64,000 nt of DNA, taken from assembly GCF_051020765.1 (NCBI RefSeq), contig NC_134940.1, positions 14,335,712-14,399,711 on the forward strand, written 5' to 3'. The notes below the pieces were generated by a model that did no database searches, was not told the DNA's origin, and saw only the letters and a list, made by a program, of their open reading frames with translations. The translations under genes were made by a program, and so were the position numbers. Position 1 is the stretch's first letter. The number at the start of each line of letters is the position of its first letter. Below, in pieces: positions 1 through 11,991 of this stretch. This DNA is from Lasioglossum baleicum (lineage: Eukaryota > Arthropoda > Insecta > Hymenoptera > Halictidae).

Positions 1-1244
1 CTCAGAAAAACATATTTATAATTTTCTAAAAAAAAAAAACAAATCAGGAGCGGGCCATTTTGACTCCCCTTCGTAGATCTGGTGTTAAGGAGTTATTAAC
101 GAAAAACACGGACAAATCACAGCGCGGCAACGATGCTCGACGCGACGGCTCGCGAAGTCCGGCTCGGCGGCAGGTTCTACTGAGCGTAGCGTTGGCGTCG
201 CGTCGCGGTGAAGCAGTGAACAAGAGAAGGAGCAGAAATTGATTGGATTAAAACTCACTCATTCAGCCGTAAATGCACTTACTGCTTCGAAACGTCTGTC
301 ATTGCGCTATTCGGAGACGAGTTGCACAGCTGACTTCACAGGTACAACACAATAAACTGCGCAGCTGGTGGTAGATAACAACCGCGAGCTTCGAATTGAC
401 ACGTCTCTAATAAATGTCTCGAAAGAATTATTATGAAGGCGTTATAAAACAATTTTATTGAAAGATAAGAAATATGAACGTTCTTCCTTACTTTAGTGTG
501 CTAAATCCATCAATGAAATTATATTACGATTTGTATGTAAAAGCTTTCAAACATGTGGAATTAATAAAGAATCGAGAATCGTGTCCACATTTTTTCGCAA
601 TATCCGGGAACCGTGTCGACTGTATATATTTTTTATGCGAGAATTCAGGGAGATTAAGCCGATGAAGGAGAAATTGGTTATTGCAATCGGGAGAATTAAT
701 ACGCGCGGTCATTTGACTGAATGTATCAGAATTGTTCGGCTTCCACCCGAGATACGCGTCCATATTTCCTCTCAATATTCAGTATATCCTGATCCGACAG
801 TTCGATAGAATTTGTGAAATTGAACATCACTTCCGTTGAGAACGTTACTTTTACCATCAGCGGGTTTAAAATGGATGAAACGAATACGACAGTAGCACTT
901 ATCTAGTCAAATATCATAGTTAATGTTATACTTGTGACACGATACTCCGAGGCGGAGGAAACGGTAGAAGTCTGTTTACAAATGCTGGGAGCAGCTTCAA
1001 ACGCATTCTGATCTCGAAAGTTTTCATTATCTCGAAATTTCGTTCATATTCATAAGAAAAGTGACATAAGGGAGAAATGGGAATTTTACAGGAGAGCCAT
1101 TTGAAAATTACCTAAAATTGCCCATTTATTTTTTCGTATATCATCAACTTAGAAATGCAAAATAATTTGTTATTATTTAGATACTGGGCTAATTGTCATG
1201 CACATAAGTTACAAAAAGTACACCACAATTTATATATTTATTAT
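1..1244. other. Non-coding stretch with a relic of the GTGTCCC foldback family
   Basis: No gene is recognised. Around 84-130 the sequence reads like the interior of the palindromic element at 2722-3079 (an 'aaggagttattaa' block followed by a 'aaaaacacgg' block and a GC-rich run), so it is a decayed fragment of that family. The short frames here have no recognisable domains and I regard them as chance. Confidence 0.4.
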
Positions 1245-1442
1245 TAGACAGCGGATGTTTATGCATTTATGGCTTATGTAATTCAAAAGATGCTATAATA
1301 TAAAATTCGATAGAATTTAGTACGATTTTTATTTGTTTTAGATCAACGAAGGCTGTTTCCGTGAAAAATAGGATTTTGTTCCATTCTACTTTCTCAAAAT
1401 TTGTCTATAAAAATTGGAAATTGCATAAACATCCGCAGTCTA
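1245..1442. mobile_element. hAT-type MITE, TAGACTGCGGAT family, copy 1
   Basis: The ends are inverted repeats: the left begins TAGACAGCGGATGTTTATGC and the reverse complement of the right begins TAGACTGCGGATGTTTATGC. The element is 198 bp and non-coding. The flanks (TTATTATT / TTATTATA) fit a degraded 8-bp target duplication. Copies at 35246, 41180 and 45063 show clearer 8-bp duplications, which is the hAT signature. Confidence 0.75.
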
Positions 1443-2370
1443 TTATTATACTTTTTTTAGAAATACATTTTGAGTTGCGTCACTTTTTTCATGAATGAAC
1501 ATCTTGGAATATTTCGTTTAGAATAAATATTTCGAGCAGAAATAAAAAATAAATGCACAATTACTATAGCACTTTTTTTTTACTATATTTACTTTTTACT
1601 ATAGCAATTAATAAGCACTTTTTAATGTGAAAGATGCGTATGTAATTTTTGGTACTTCCAATAAATGTTCTACTTGTTCCGAGACAAATATTTGTTAATA
1701 ATGGAGAATTGTTACAATAATTATAGAAGACGTTCCAGTATAAAAGAATAAATTCTTTATTTCGTAATCGAGAAGGAAGGCAAACCGCGTTATGACGTTC
1801 CTCTTGACCGAGTTAAATGGTGTCCAAACACATTTAGAACAGCCATTTAAAGTCGCCTTGTTCATTTATTAATGACGTAATGATGTATTTCCCGCGCCAT
1901 TCGCCCATTCTGAAACATCTTTTCGAAACCCGTGGCCTGTCAAATGTGCTGGATTAACAATCTAACAAAATGTACGATAATTTTAGGTGAAATACTGCGA
2001 AAACTGTTCCAGTTGTCTATGATTTTAATTGAATATTCCTTTATTCAGAGACGAGACATCAACTCGCGCAAAAACTCGTTGAAAATTTAAAAAACCAGTG
2101 GAATTGTACGTGTGTAACAGAGCGCGTTACACGATGACAGCTTGTTAACCAGTTCAACATTTTCTTTTACAATTTTCTGCTACAAAACAGAGTTGTAGGT
2201 CAGCCTGTACTTTGCTATTATTTTTTATCAGAACTGATCCCCATGATGCATAGAATACAATGCAATAAACAAAAGTTTGAGGTGTTTTCATCGATTCGAA
2301 GGTGTAGAATACGCTTGTGGCAACGAAAACCAAAATTTCTTTACACTCTGTACTCTGTACATGCTTTTAT
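1443..2370. other. Unassigned non-coding DNA
   Basis: No gene, RNA or repeat is recognised. The sequence is AT-rich with short homopolymer runs (for example T8 near 1573). Confidence 0.4.
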
Positions 2371-2692
2371 CGGGTTGTGTAATAAATTCCTGCGTTTTTT
2401 GTATTTTATTTTTTCCCGCAATTTTGTGTTTTGTTAGGTAAAGTGTATATATACATTCGCAAGTCTTTTTCTTGCTCTACAAACCTATCTGTTTCAATTT
2501 TTCGAATGAATTAATTTTACTCAATATTGTTAATCGATTAATTAATTCTAATCAATTCGAAAAATTGAAGCAGGCAGGTTCGTAGAGCAAGAAAAAGACT
2601 TGCGAATGCATATAATATACTTTACTTAACAGAACACAAAATTGCGGGAAAAAAATAATATACAAGAAACGCGGGAATTTATTACACAACCC
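2371..2692. repeat. Long inverted repeat (foldback), arms about 140 bp
   Basis: The left arm starts with GGGTTGTGTAATAAATTCC and the right arm ends with its near-exact complement (GGAATTTATTACACAACCC). Inside both arms are matching 'ttttcccgcaattttgtgtt' and 'aagtctttttcttgctctac' blocks, and the arms meet at an AT-rich centre around 2513-2543. It lies directly beside the GTGTCCC foldback at 2722. It has no coding capacity and no recognised superfamily. Confidence 0.8.
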
Positions 2693-2721
2693 AATATTTG
2701 ACGGAGCACGAATCATGTATA

Positions 2722-3079
2722 TACAGGGTGTCCCAAAATTCGTGAAAATCCCGAAAGGGGGTGGTTCATGAGACCATTTCAAGCGACATTTTCCTTTGCA
2801 AAAATGTTATCGGCGGCTTTGTTTAGGAGTTATTAAGGAAAAACACGGACCAATCAGAACGCGATCTAGACGCGAGTTGCCACAGTCGGCCAATAGACAG
2901 TTGGCGCGTCGGCGACTGTGGCAACTCGCGTCTAGATTGCGTTCTGATTGGTCCGTGTTTTTCCTTAATAACTCCTAAACAAAGCCGCCGATAACATTTT
3001 TGCAAAGGAAAATGTCGCTTGAAATGGTCTCATGAACCACCCCCTTTCGGGATTTTCACGAATTTTGGGACACCCTGTA
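2722..3079. mobile_element. Palindromic foldback MITE, ACAGGGTGTCCC family, complete copy
   Basis: The element starts TACAGGGTGTCCCAAAATTC and ends with the inverted copy GAATTTTGGGACACCCTGTA. The two arms match along nearly their whole length (about 165 bp each) and meet at a GC-rich centre around 2885-2915, so a single strand would fold into one long hairpin. Flanks are TATA-rich, which fits TA target preference. Two near-identical 60-codon frames, one per strand, are the two arms read in opposite directions and are not genes. Confidence 0.85.
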
Positions 3080-3370
3080 TATAGTATACTTACTTTTAGT
3101 ACAATTGAGGACACATCTTTATTCGCTACAGACTCGAGTTCAAGGCGGAGCTTCATACTTTACGACTCGAGAATCAACACTTTCTTACTCGTCGGTATCG
3201 ATCGAATCCTCTAGGATCTGTGGATTTCGCCCGGATTTTCTTTAATCCCCGTTCACGTGTAGGATTACCAAAAACCTGTGGACGCAAATTCAGCCGATTG
3301 CTAAAATCGTCTGGAATTCGCGTGTTGTATGCACAGAAAATCAATACTCGACTTTGAGACGTTATTATTA

Positions 3371-3995
3371 TGTACACGAAATTACGTACGCCCTTTAAAA
3401 TAGAATAACTTTTTTAAAATTGTACCAAACGACCTGATTTTTTATAATCAATTAGAAGCATTGATTTACGAAACGATATGCGAAAAAGATTTTCCAAATA
3501 ATTATAATTTACAGGGTTACATGCAAAAATAAAAGGTGCATTTTTTAAAACTGTTTTATTTGGGCTCTTAATGAAAATTTAAAATATATGTTTTGTAGAT
3601 CTATGTTAGTTATACACATGCTGAAAATTTCATCGAAATCGGTTGACGCAGGAAAAAACGACACGCATCGGAAGATGTACGATTCTGTGGATTTGAAAAT
3701 CCACAGTAAAACTATGATTTTCACCATTTTTAATCGCTTGTAACTCGTGTGTACGTTAATCGATTTCGATAAAATTTTCAGCATGTGTATAAATAACAAT
3801 GTAGATCTACAAAACATATATTTTAAATTTTCTATAAGAGCCCAAATAAAAATATTTAAAAAAAATGCTGTTTTTGCCTATTATCTATAAATCAATGCTT
3901 CTAAGTGATTATAAAAAATCAGGTCGTTTGGTACAATTATAAAAAAGTTATTCTATTTTAAAGAGCGTACGAATACTTTTTAAACTCGCTGTATA
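3371..3995. mobile_element. Large foldback element, shared-architecture superfamily, member 1
   Basis: The arms are about 290 bp. The left arm carries 'ctttaaaatagaataacttt', 'gtaccaaacgacctgatttt' and 'gttttgtagatctatgtta', all repeated in inverted order on the right. The centre is a near-perfect palindrome around 3693-3712 (CTGTGGATTT / AAATCCACAG). The right terminus (rc TATACAGCGAGT) resembles the ACAGGGTG ends. Block order matches the elements at 21453 and 46342 (see findings). Confidence 0.8.
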
Positions 3996-5496
3996 TGTTA
4001 TTTTATATGTTTCTTCAAATTCGGAGCTTTTAGCCCCGGTCTCTGCTATTGAAAGTGAAGGTGTGAAATAAATTCAATCGAATAGTTATTTCGTAGTTTC
4101 ATTGCAAATAAAATTTGCCCAGGTCTGAACGTTATTTCGCGAAAAGTGTATCTGTCGGAATATTTTCGTACGTATCGTATAGCATAGCATACTTGTCGAA
4201 GAGCGACGCGACGCTTCCATTTGACACTTGACCCGAAAGTATCGAACCCACAAAATATTGACCGGGAGCACGTTGGTCGTTTAGCTGGACTAACAAGAAA
4301 AGAGAGGAACGTGAATCGTGGGCTAGCTTTCAATCGCACAGTCAGAAAGTTAGTCAGCCGGTAACAAGCACATAACGTGGAGAGGCGAGAAAACCGGTTT
4401 CCCGTGGCGCTCGCAACAGAAGCAATTTCCACCGGATGGAAAAAGGAGACGGAGAATCCCGATTTTCTTCCTCTTCGTGTTGCCTCCTTCTCGCGGACGC
4501 GAACGTAAATTTTTTTCCCTCTCTCTGTTTTCCCTCCTTTTCTTCGTTCGTTCTCCGAAAGACTTAATTCGTCGGACGTCTTAATCAAAAGTTACGATTC
4601 CCTGTTTTGCCGAAAGTTAAACGTCACGCGGGAGCTACGGGCCGGCGCTTATGAGAACGGATTTTAATTCGACGAAAGTGAAAAGCAAATTTAATCTCTC
4701 GGCCTCTCACAGTGTAATATCGCCGTCGGGGATAAGGAACAGAGAAGAGATCGCTTTCCGCGATGCTTGTTATTTTGCTACTCATACTTTTCCTCGTGAA
4801 ATATTCGCAGTCGATACCCGTCCATTTTACCTGGACATGTGCAATAGTCTTTGGTTGAATTTCACCTACTGGGACCAAAAATATCGCACTGTTTTTATAC
4901 AATCCTATAGATTTTAACGCGAAAACTCCTAAAATGCAAGTTTTAAAGCGAGGAGTTCACTAGTTCACAAGTTATATGTGTGTAAATTTTGCGATTTCAA
5001 GCGTTTTTGACTCGTAGACGCCGCCATATTGGTATGTACTCAGCGTCGCGCGTCGTTTAACCACCGCAGCCGCTAGATGGCACCACAAGCACACGGCGAT
5101 GTCAGTAAAGTAGATTTACAAGCGCTGTCGGGCCTATGACGAACCTAATCACAACCAACTTGAACTATCTATCTCCCCTTTGAGATCCTGCATATGATTC
5201 TGTATATTTCAATTACTATTCGATGACAGCTTGTCCCAGAATAAAGTAAACTGTACTAGCAAATAACTGAATCGAATAACATCTCAGATTCGCATAACTT
5301 GATATTGAAATCGCACAACTTTTAAATTTCTGACTCCCGGAAAATTGTCGATGACTAAACTGTGATAATTTCGTATAAACAAATAGCACAACCATAAACC
5401 TGGATTCATCTTAAAGATTGAAGCCTCTACTTCCGCAAAGCATTATTCATTTTGCTATCCAAGGTGGACATAGTTATTGCCCCATCCTGTATATAC
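3996..5496. other. Unassigned non-coding DNA
   Basis: Nothing is recognised. A 180-codon minus-strand frame at 4046-4588 has no visible domain; it is Arg/Ser/Phe rich and overlaps pyrimidine-rich runs. Confidence 0.35.
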
Positions 5497-5600
5497 GCTC
5501 CTACTCTCCCCAACAACCACAGGAGTTTGGTGAGGAGGACCTAGAACTGCCTAGAAGTAGCGAGGGGAGTCTGTGGCTCGCGAGCCGCAAGTTAGGCTTG
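5497..5600. repeat. Fragment of the GGTGGGGAGGACC dispersed repeat
   Basis: The stretch 'ggagtttggtgaggaggacc' followed by 'gaggggagtctg' matches copies at 6945-7085, 26331-26395 and 33069-33232. The last of these is a complete TIR element, so this is a decayed fragment of the same family. Confidence 0.5.
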
Positions 5601-5665
5601 CTCTAAGTTACTTACCGAAGTCATTATAGAAAGAAGGCTATCTGTTTCCTGTTCCTCGCCTATGA

Positions 5666-5703
5666 AACGGACAACTTTTATTTTGCATAAAGATCCGCAG
5701 TCT
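5666..5703. mobile_element. Solo right end of the hAT-type MITE family
   Basis: 'TTTTGCATAAAGATCCGC' followed by AGTCTA matches the right terminus of the family at 45063-45272. No left end is found nearby, so it is a truncated copy. Confidence 0.55.
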
Positions 5704-6121
5704 ACTTATAATCGTCCGCTTTTTCCCCGCTTTGCAGTGAGAAGACGCTTTAATTAGCGAGGAATTTCGGTGGCATTGGTACACTAATTGCAGTTGAAGT
5801 AGGGATGGATGTACCGTATGCAAAACATGCAGCGTTCAGATGTCTCCTTTTAATTGCCCAACTCATTATCATGTGTCCGTCAAAGTTGCCATTTAAACAC
5901 CGTCGCGACGCGACCGACGACTAAAAAAAAAGGAGAGCGAAACGGATCGTTTGTTGGCCGTCGTGCATAAACATTTGTATGCTTTAATTCTCTCTTCATC
6001 TTCTAGCAAAAAATCCTCTTACGTAGATAGCATCAAAAGTTTAAAGGATTTCTGGGCGAAAACGCGCGGATTACGATATAGTCGCTGCGCCTGCTTAAAG
6101 CTGTACGTTAGTATCTCTTCC

Positions 6122-6146
6122 TCTCTTCCTCTCTCTCTCTCTCTTT
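6122..6146. repeat. TC-rich microsatellite
   Basis: An imperfect (TC)n tract, starting 'ctctcttcctctctctctct'. No other features are seen in the surrounding 5704-6360. Confidence 0.7.
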
Positions 6147-6361
6147 CATTTTCCACTGTGCATCGTCTGATCCTATCTTTCTAATTCCCTTCTTGCTACA
6201 AGCACCCCATTAACCGAAGCTGATCATTAACGGAAGTTCATCAGATCGCTGGAATAATTAGGCAGGACCGATCTAGCGGTGTACATACGCAAAACGTACT
6301 ATAATAGTAATGATAAATAATAATAGCAACGTCTTCGTTTCGTCGCGTAAAAAGAATCCAT

Positions 6362-6925
6362 ATACAGTCAGTCACCTTTTTTTTTGTTTTGGGGTGGTGG
6401 GGAAATGCTGTTATGCACACCCCCCTAAGATGATGATTGGGGGGGGTACCCATACCCACTAAAACCCCACCGCCAAGGGTTGATAACCCTTCTACTTCCT
6501 CCATCTATCCAGAGAAAGAGAAGTACAGGGACCCACTGTCCATATTTACTCCTGTACTCTCCGAGGTTCCCATGGTAAATCCTCGCATGTTCTTATCCAA
6601 TAATATATAGTTAGTCACCACCTTTTTTTTGGATTTAGGGCGGTGGGGGAATACTGTTACGTACACCCCCATAAGATGATGATTGGGGGGGGGGGTAGTG
6701 TGGGACTCGGCCCCCTCTGGGAAGATATTTGAGGGAAACGGGACTTTAATCCCTGCCCATACTCACTAAAACCCCATCGTCCAAGGCCATAGACCCTTCT
6801 CCCCTCCATACCCGATACTAATACCACCGGCGTCCCACTATTCGTATTACTCCCGTGGTGTTGCTTGACGCTTTTATCGGGTCTCCCTCTGTCACTTTGG
6901 ACATATCTTATTCCTTAAATACAGT
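6362..6925. repeat. Imperfect tandem duplication with long G and C runs
   Basis: Two related units start near 6362 and 6608. Each has CAGTCAGTCACC (or TTAGTCACC), a T run, a 'ggtggggaaatgctgttatg'-type block, 'taagatgatgattgggg' with a long G run, then 'cactaaaaccccaycg' and 'cccttctmc'. A third CAGTCAGTCACC at about 6921 suggests a further boundary. The second unit carries an extra segment around 6700-6755. Origin is unknown; the G runs could form quadruplexes. Confidence 0.65.
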
Positions 6926-6944
6926 CAGTCACCTAATTCAGGCC

Positions 6945-7085
6945 CGGGAAACTTCTTTCCCGCTGTCGATTCACGACTCCCACTACCAGTGCACCGGTTC
7001 CCCCACTTACAACTATTTCATATGGAGGGAGGGAGGGAGGGAGGGAGTTTGGTGGGGAGGACCCAGGAGTAGGGAGTCGGACTGA
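6945..7085. repeat. Partial copy of the GGTGGGGAGGACC repeat with an internal GGGA tract
   Basis: It contains 'ttcccccacttacaactatt', then (GGGA)n at 7024-7047, then 'tttggtggggaggacc'. The complete relative at 33069-33232 lacks the GGGA expansion, so the microsatellite arose inside this copy. Confidence 0.6.
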
Positions 7086-7089
7086 CCTA

Positions 7090-8358
7090 ATTGATGGCAC
7101 GCATATGAAATCACAGAACTGATCAAATTATCATCAGCGCTGTGAAACTATGTACTTATTTGAGGCTTGGTAACAAATGGAATTAATATTGTACATAGTC
7201 TTCACACATCATTTTGGAACACCCTGTACTTCTACATTTTATGAGGTGCAAAATTATCGTACTATGAATAAATTTATAAATAAATCCTACTTATAATTAT
7301 ATGATAATGCCGTTGAATATTGTTGTATTTTCAATAGCATATGGCGATGATTTAAAATATTCGCGAGTGAAAAAGGCAGCTCCACTTTTAAGTAATTGGA
7401 GTAAACGAATGAAACGCAATTGAAAATGAAGTACTGTTTCAAACGTGCTACGAATTTATGGTCAATGATATTCGCATTGACAAATTCTTGCTTTGTATAT
7501 GAAACCTTTTCGTTGCTTTTCATAGAAGTGGCCTTTGTATCAATAAAAGTGCCTGTTTGTTCATTAAAAAAGACCATAAGTGAATTCCTGTTGGTCACAG
7601 TTATGCGCCTTTGTAATGCGTCATAACTAGATTCTTCGAATTAGAACATGTTTATATGCACTTGCGAAATTGAAGATTTGCGGATATTTTAAAGGCATTA
7701 CAATTTCGCCCGACGAAATTGTACTTTTATTTCTGTTCTATGCAACAACTTGCCGTTTGATAGAATTCGCTCATTCCACCTCGCCTGGTCCAGTGTTTCT
7801 TTTTTAATATGCTGCTTTTGGCGTGATGGCGGGTAGTAAAATTTCAAACTGCGTGTAGTCTCAGCGAGAGGGATTAAGTAAGGCGATGCTTTAAATTATC
7901 ACATAGTAATGAACATTTATTACGATATCTTTACGAGTTACCAAGTTTTTTCTACACCTTCTGGTTTCTATCGGAGGAATTAATGGCCTCCGAACAGCCG
8001 GAATTTTCAACTCGATGCTTCACGAGCTGCACAAAAGTTCTTGCGAGTTTCTCCTGTCGGACAGAAGATCAATACACTAATTTTAGGTGAATGTCAAAAA
8101 CACAACTCTTGCAAAAAAAAAAAGAGAAACATCGTGTAGAAGAAAGGTTAATGTTCGGAAAGTTTAACAGAACAGAGCAAATTCAAGATTGAGAATAAAA
8201 TTTCGGAACGGGTGCATAAGAGATCCCAGGATAATACTTTGATCATTTGTCTTTTACATTTTAAATCAACAAATAATTGTTCCGTTAATAATATCTCGTT
8301 ATTAATAATATCGTTAATTTGCGATTATTAAGATTGTAAAGATGCCTCCCTGAGGAAT
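7090..8358. other. Unassigned non-coding DNA
   Basis: No gene is recognised. 'GGAACACCCTGTA' near 7216 is an isolated ACAGGGTG-type terminus. A 103-codon minus-strand frame at 7287-7598 has no domain I recognise. Confidence 0.35.
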
Positions 8359-8360
8359 TA

Positions 8361-8587
8361 TTGGATTGGCAAAAAAGTAATTTCGGTATTTTAAGATGAA
8401 ATAAAAAAGCCAATATTTTTATTCAAGCAATGAACTTTAATCAATAAAATATTTTCCCTTTTGTTCGATGATCTTTTGCCAAAAAGAATAAATAATAAAA
8501 CATATTATTCATTAAAGTTCATCGCTTGAACAAAAAAAAATTTTCTCTTCACCTTAAAATACCGAAATTACTTTCCTGCCAACCCAA
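8361..8587. mobile_element. Mariner-derived foldback MITE, copy 1
   Basis: The left end TTGGATTGGCAAAAAAGTAA and the reverse complement of the right end (TTGGGTTGGCAGGAAAGTAA) are mariner-type terminal repeats, followed on both sides by TTTCGGTATTTTAAG. Both arms derive from the same mariner 3' end: each carries the 'caagc(a/g)atgaactttaat' block that follows the transposase stop. Only the left arm keeps the last 15 transposase codons (8437-8481, minus). A TA lies at the left boundary. Confidence 0.8.
8437..8481 (-). pseudogene. Mariner transposase C-terminal remnant
   Basis: Fourteen codons plus a TAA stop on the minus strand read WQKIIEQKGKYFID, the typical end of mariner transposases, immediately followed by the 3' UTR and TIR. 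The rest of the transposase is absent. The plus-strand counterpart in the sister element at 31994-32038 reads almost the same. Confidence 0.7.
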
Positions 8588-8589
8588 TG

Positions 8590-10240
8590 TTTACCAAATT
8601 TATTTCTTTGGGTATATATTATTGGAAAATGGCCAACAATTTGGACAGACACATACTTCTTATGTTTATAAAATAATGTGAAATAGTTGTTTCTATAGCT
8701 TTGTAAACCTTTAATCTGTTAAACTGTTAAAGAAGTACGTTTTACAATGCAAACAAAAAGAACTTGAATGCTTGTACATAATAGCAGGACAAAAGTAAGG
8801 AGTCGAAGTGCATGATTTATTCCTTATTGCGATGGCGTAAAGATAAGGATACACAGTTCTTAAAGATATACAGAGTGTCCCAGAAATGTTGTAGATAAAA
8901 TCGAAGTTTTTATCGTTGCGATAAAACTTGGAAGCTGTAGCATCAGACGATTATGTCAACGGCATATTTCTTTATTCCGTGAATCTGATATAATGCCTTG
9001 CGCTTGGTTCGTGTGAAGATTCTCGCCAAGATAAGAAACTTACCCTCTACAGGTCTCAGACGCTAAACCTAACCGTGTTTTATTATTCATTCCCAAACTG
9101 TCTGTTTATTTTAACTAGAATCAGCAAGGACGTATGCATTGACCAGTTGCACGTGAACGCCCGCGCAAGTAGATAATACTATATGAATTTTTAAATCCAA
9201 TTTTTTCAAAAACACAGCCTTCGATTATTTTTTTTTTTATGCGAGGCATATCCGATTTTCTCCAGTTCCATGAATTTTATACCTTGTCCGGTTTATATTT
9301 CAATGAAAAATGACTTTGGCCGAGCGAAATTATTCTCGTGTATTGATCTGGCCGGTCACCATTTTTAGAGACCCAACAGTGCATTATTCTTGCATACGCG
9401 CGACACTATTTTTGAATCGGTGTGCAGAATAACCCAGTTTCTCGTCGCTCATCCGAGATTTCGAAATTCACAGAATTCTAATTTCATAAAAAATATTAGC
9501 GATGGAATATTGATAGAACGTGAAGGTAACGTGTGCGGGTAAATACATCTGTATATGTGTGGCGAAGAGTTCAAACTGTGTGAGTGTGATGACGGTAAAA
9601 AAAAAATTATTGAAATGCAAATGATTAAAAAAATGTGAACATTCACCAAACGTAATATCGTTAAAGTTTGCCGCAATTAATTGCAAAATATTTATTTCTT
9701 CAATGTTGTCCATGTTGTTTGAATGACTAAACAATAAAAATCCTTTCTTTTTGTTCATACGGTCAAGCATAATATTTCCACATAATGTTATTTATTGCTC
9801 ATTTCAATAATAATACTTATGACTGCTTTGAAAGATATTGATGTTACGCTAATGTAATCATTGTAATACATAGGAGACTAATTAGTACCGTATAATTAAT
9901 GCAGAAATGTGCATATTGGATCAATATTGTTGTTACGTCGCGTAACCACAATTCATTTGTCGAATTTCACGGGATCGTAAATCCCTCTACACTTGTTTGC
10001 GACGATGTCTCGTGATATTGGCCATGTGAAATTGATTACAAAGCCTAGTTGAGACGGGCAATTAAATTCGAATGCACTCATCAAGATCAGTACATGTATG
10101 TTTCAAAATACAACAATTAATTTAATAAATCGATTAAATACGATGATTCATGAATCAAAATATCAGCCCCGATTTATTTTATTCCACTTAATTGAAATAT
10201 TGTTAACTGTTTCATTCGGTTCTGTGTGTAATTGGTTGTA
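8590..10240. other. Unassigned non-coding DNA
   Basis: No gene is recognised. An isolated ACAGAGTGTCCCAGAAATG near 8873 is an ACAGGGTG-type end. Confidence 0.35.
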
Positions 10241-10244
10241 TCAC

Positions 10245-10345
10245 GTTCAGTGGCACTTCCCCTTCTACGACGCTATTCCCCCACGCTTCTGCCGAGACTC
10301 GGTCACGTGACGCATTTTGTCTCTGTCGTGCATGTGTCCGGCACT

Positions 10346-10348
<3 letters not shown>
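10245..10348. mobile_element. Partial GTCGCCAGAT-family repeat
   Basis: 'cttccccttctacgacgcta' followed by 'ccgagactcggtcacgtgac' matches the interiors of the copies at 25460-25569 and 37748-37901. The part that should hold the right TIR is replaced by an AG microsatellite. Confidence 0.65.
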
Positions 10349-10390
<42 letters not shown>

Positions 10391-10430
10391 ATTGATTGAT
10401 TATTGATTTTATTGATTGATTACAATTGTT
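10349..10430. repeat. (AG)19 microsatellite followed by a GATT-rich tract
   Basis: A perfect AG run covers 10349-10386, then GATTGATTGATT and related repeats to about 10430. In sister repeats the same position carries the short seed 'gccgagagaggg' (25526) or 'cagagagaggg' (49660). Confidence 0.9.
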
Positions 10431-10439
10431 ATAACGAAT

Positions 10440-11794
10440 TCCTTTAGCATTCTCTTAAATATCTCTAGACTTTCACAGCGATTTACTTCGTCTGGTAGTG
10501 CATTATACATTAATACTCCCACATAAAAAATTTTTTTGTGCATTTCTCGTTTTGCGAAATTCAACTGCAATATTCCCAGCTTGCCTTGTTTGCATTACAC
10601 TTTTACCGCCTACTACAGTGGCCGAAATTTCTATAAAGTCATCTTCTTTTTTATAGATATTTTAAAAATATCAACATATAAAAAAAACTAATTGTAAGCG
10701 ACGTGCTAGAACGCTGTATTACACATTCGAATCCGAAATTACATTCTTACGAACCCAATAAATTCTTCTCACATCGCGATCCATCAAATTCCTTCGCTAA
10801 TGTCTGTTCAATGAGTCGAACTAGTGCGGGCAAACATTAGCGTGTCTATCCTATAATACTTGAAAAATATGAATTCCACATTGGCTCACTTAAATAGTCA
10901 TCGCGTAGAGTTATTTCAACTGACTAGACCCTAGTCGACAGATGTGCCCAAAGTTGAAAGTAGTTCGAGGAAGCGGCGGCATATCTGGCAATCAAAAGAT
11001 AATGTGCCCACCGTGGCAGACATTTCCCAAGCTTGCAAGCTCCGTCTACTGTGATGCATGTAGGGTGGTGGTTTGCGATAGGGAAGGCCTGCAAGTGGAT
11101 TTATGGCGCGTCAATTGCTATTTAGTGTGAAACCAGAAGGGTTGGAGGCACGCGTATCGAATAGAAGTGTTCAACGATTAAGCGACTTTTAGGAAACAAA
11201 TTCTTGATTCAATTATATGTTCACTATATGATTGACGTAATTTTTTATATAGAATCAACCCCTTTGGGATTGCACCACCAGTTACCGATCACCCTGTATT
11301 ATATTATAAACTTGTTGGTTGACATTGTTGTGAATTCGTACGATCGGTAAACGGCAGCGTTATTTAGTGGTAGGAATATAAAACAGCACAATAAAGAACT
11401 AACCTCAAATTCTGTACGCTGTACACCGTTGTCTTTTTCTTTACCCGGTTCTAAAAATTGTTCTTAACGTACATTATGTACATAATAGTATTTCACATTT
11501 ACGGTAGAGATACACCGTTATAATCATAACCATATCGTGTTTGGTGTCATTTTAATTAGAAAAGCGAGGCGAAAACGATGGTAACAGTTTCATAAAAACA
11601 ATAAACAATTAGGAAAGTTGCAATCTTTTGCTTCGCTTGCATTAGTGAGAGTCTCACCGGGTGGGGATAAAATTTTGACAGTTACGGTAGAGACCCTAGC
11701 AACAGTTAAATTATTATTCTAATCTCTCGTGGCACTGTCGATAATACGTAACTAATTGTGTACGTGTATCAGTCTTACTGTACATCAGAATTAT
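10440..11794. other. Unassigned non-coding DNA
   Basis: No gene is recognised. 'atcaccctgtatt' at about 11289 is another isolated ACAGGGTG-type end. Confidence 0.35.
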
Positions 11795-11991
11795 GATATG
11801 ATCTTCATGCAAAATAAAAATTTTCCACCTGAATTGCAACAAACCGGAGTGATATAGAAATTTATTTTCTCTCTTAATATGTTCAATAGGTTGAAAATTA
11901 TATAAAAATATTTTAAAATTCGTCTAATGTTATGAATGTTTTAAATTATACCCACTCATTTTTGTCATAAATGCATAAAATCCGCTGTCTA
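11795..11991. mobile_element. hAT-type MITE, TAGACTGCGGAT family, copy 2
   Basis: The left end is decayed ('atcttcatgcaaaataaaaa'); the right end 'gcataaaatccgctgtcta' is good. The interior blocks ('gaaatttattttctctctta', 'actcatttttgtcataaatg') match the copies at 41180 and 45063. Confidence 0.7.

Noticed and set aside
2796..3005. Two near-identical 60-codon frames on opposite strands
   Set aside because: They are the two arms of one palindrome read in opposite directions.
4046..4588. 180-codon minus-strand frame
   Set aside because: No domain, no supporting splice structure, and composition follows local pyrimidine runs.
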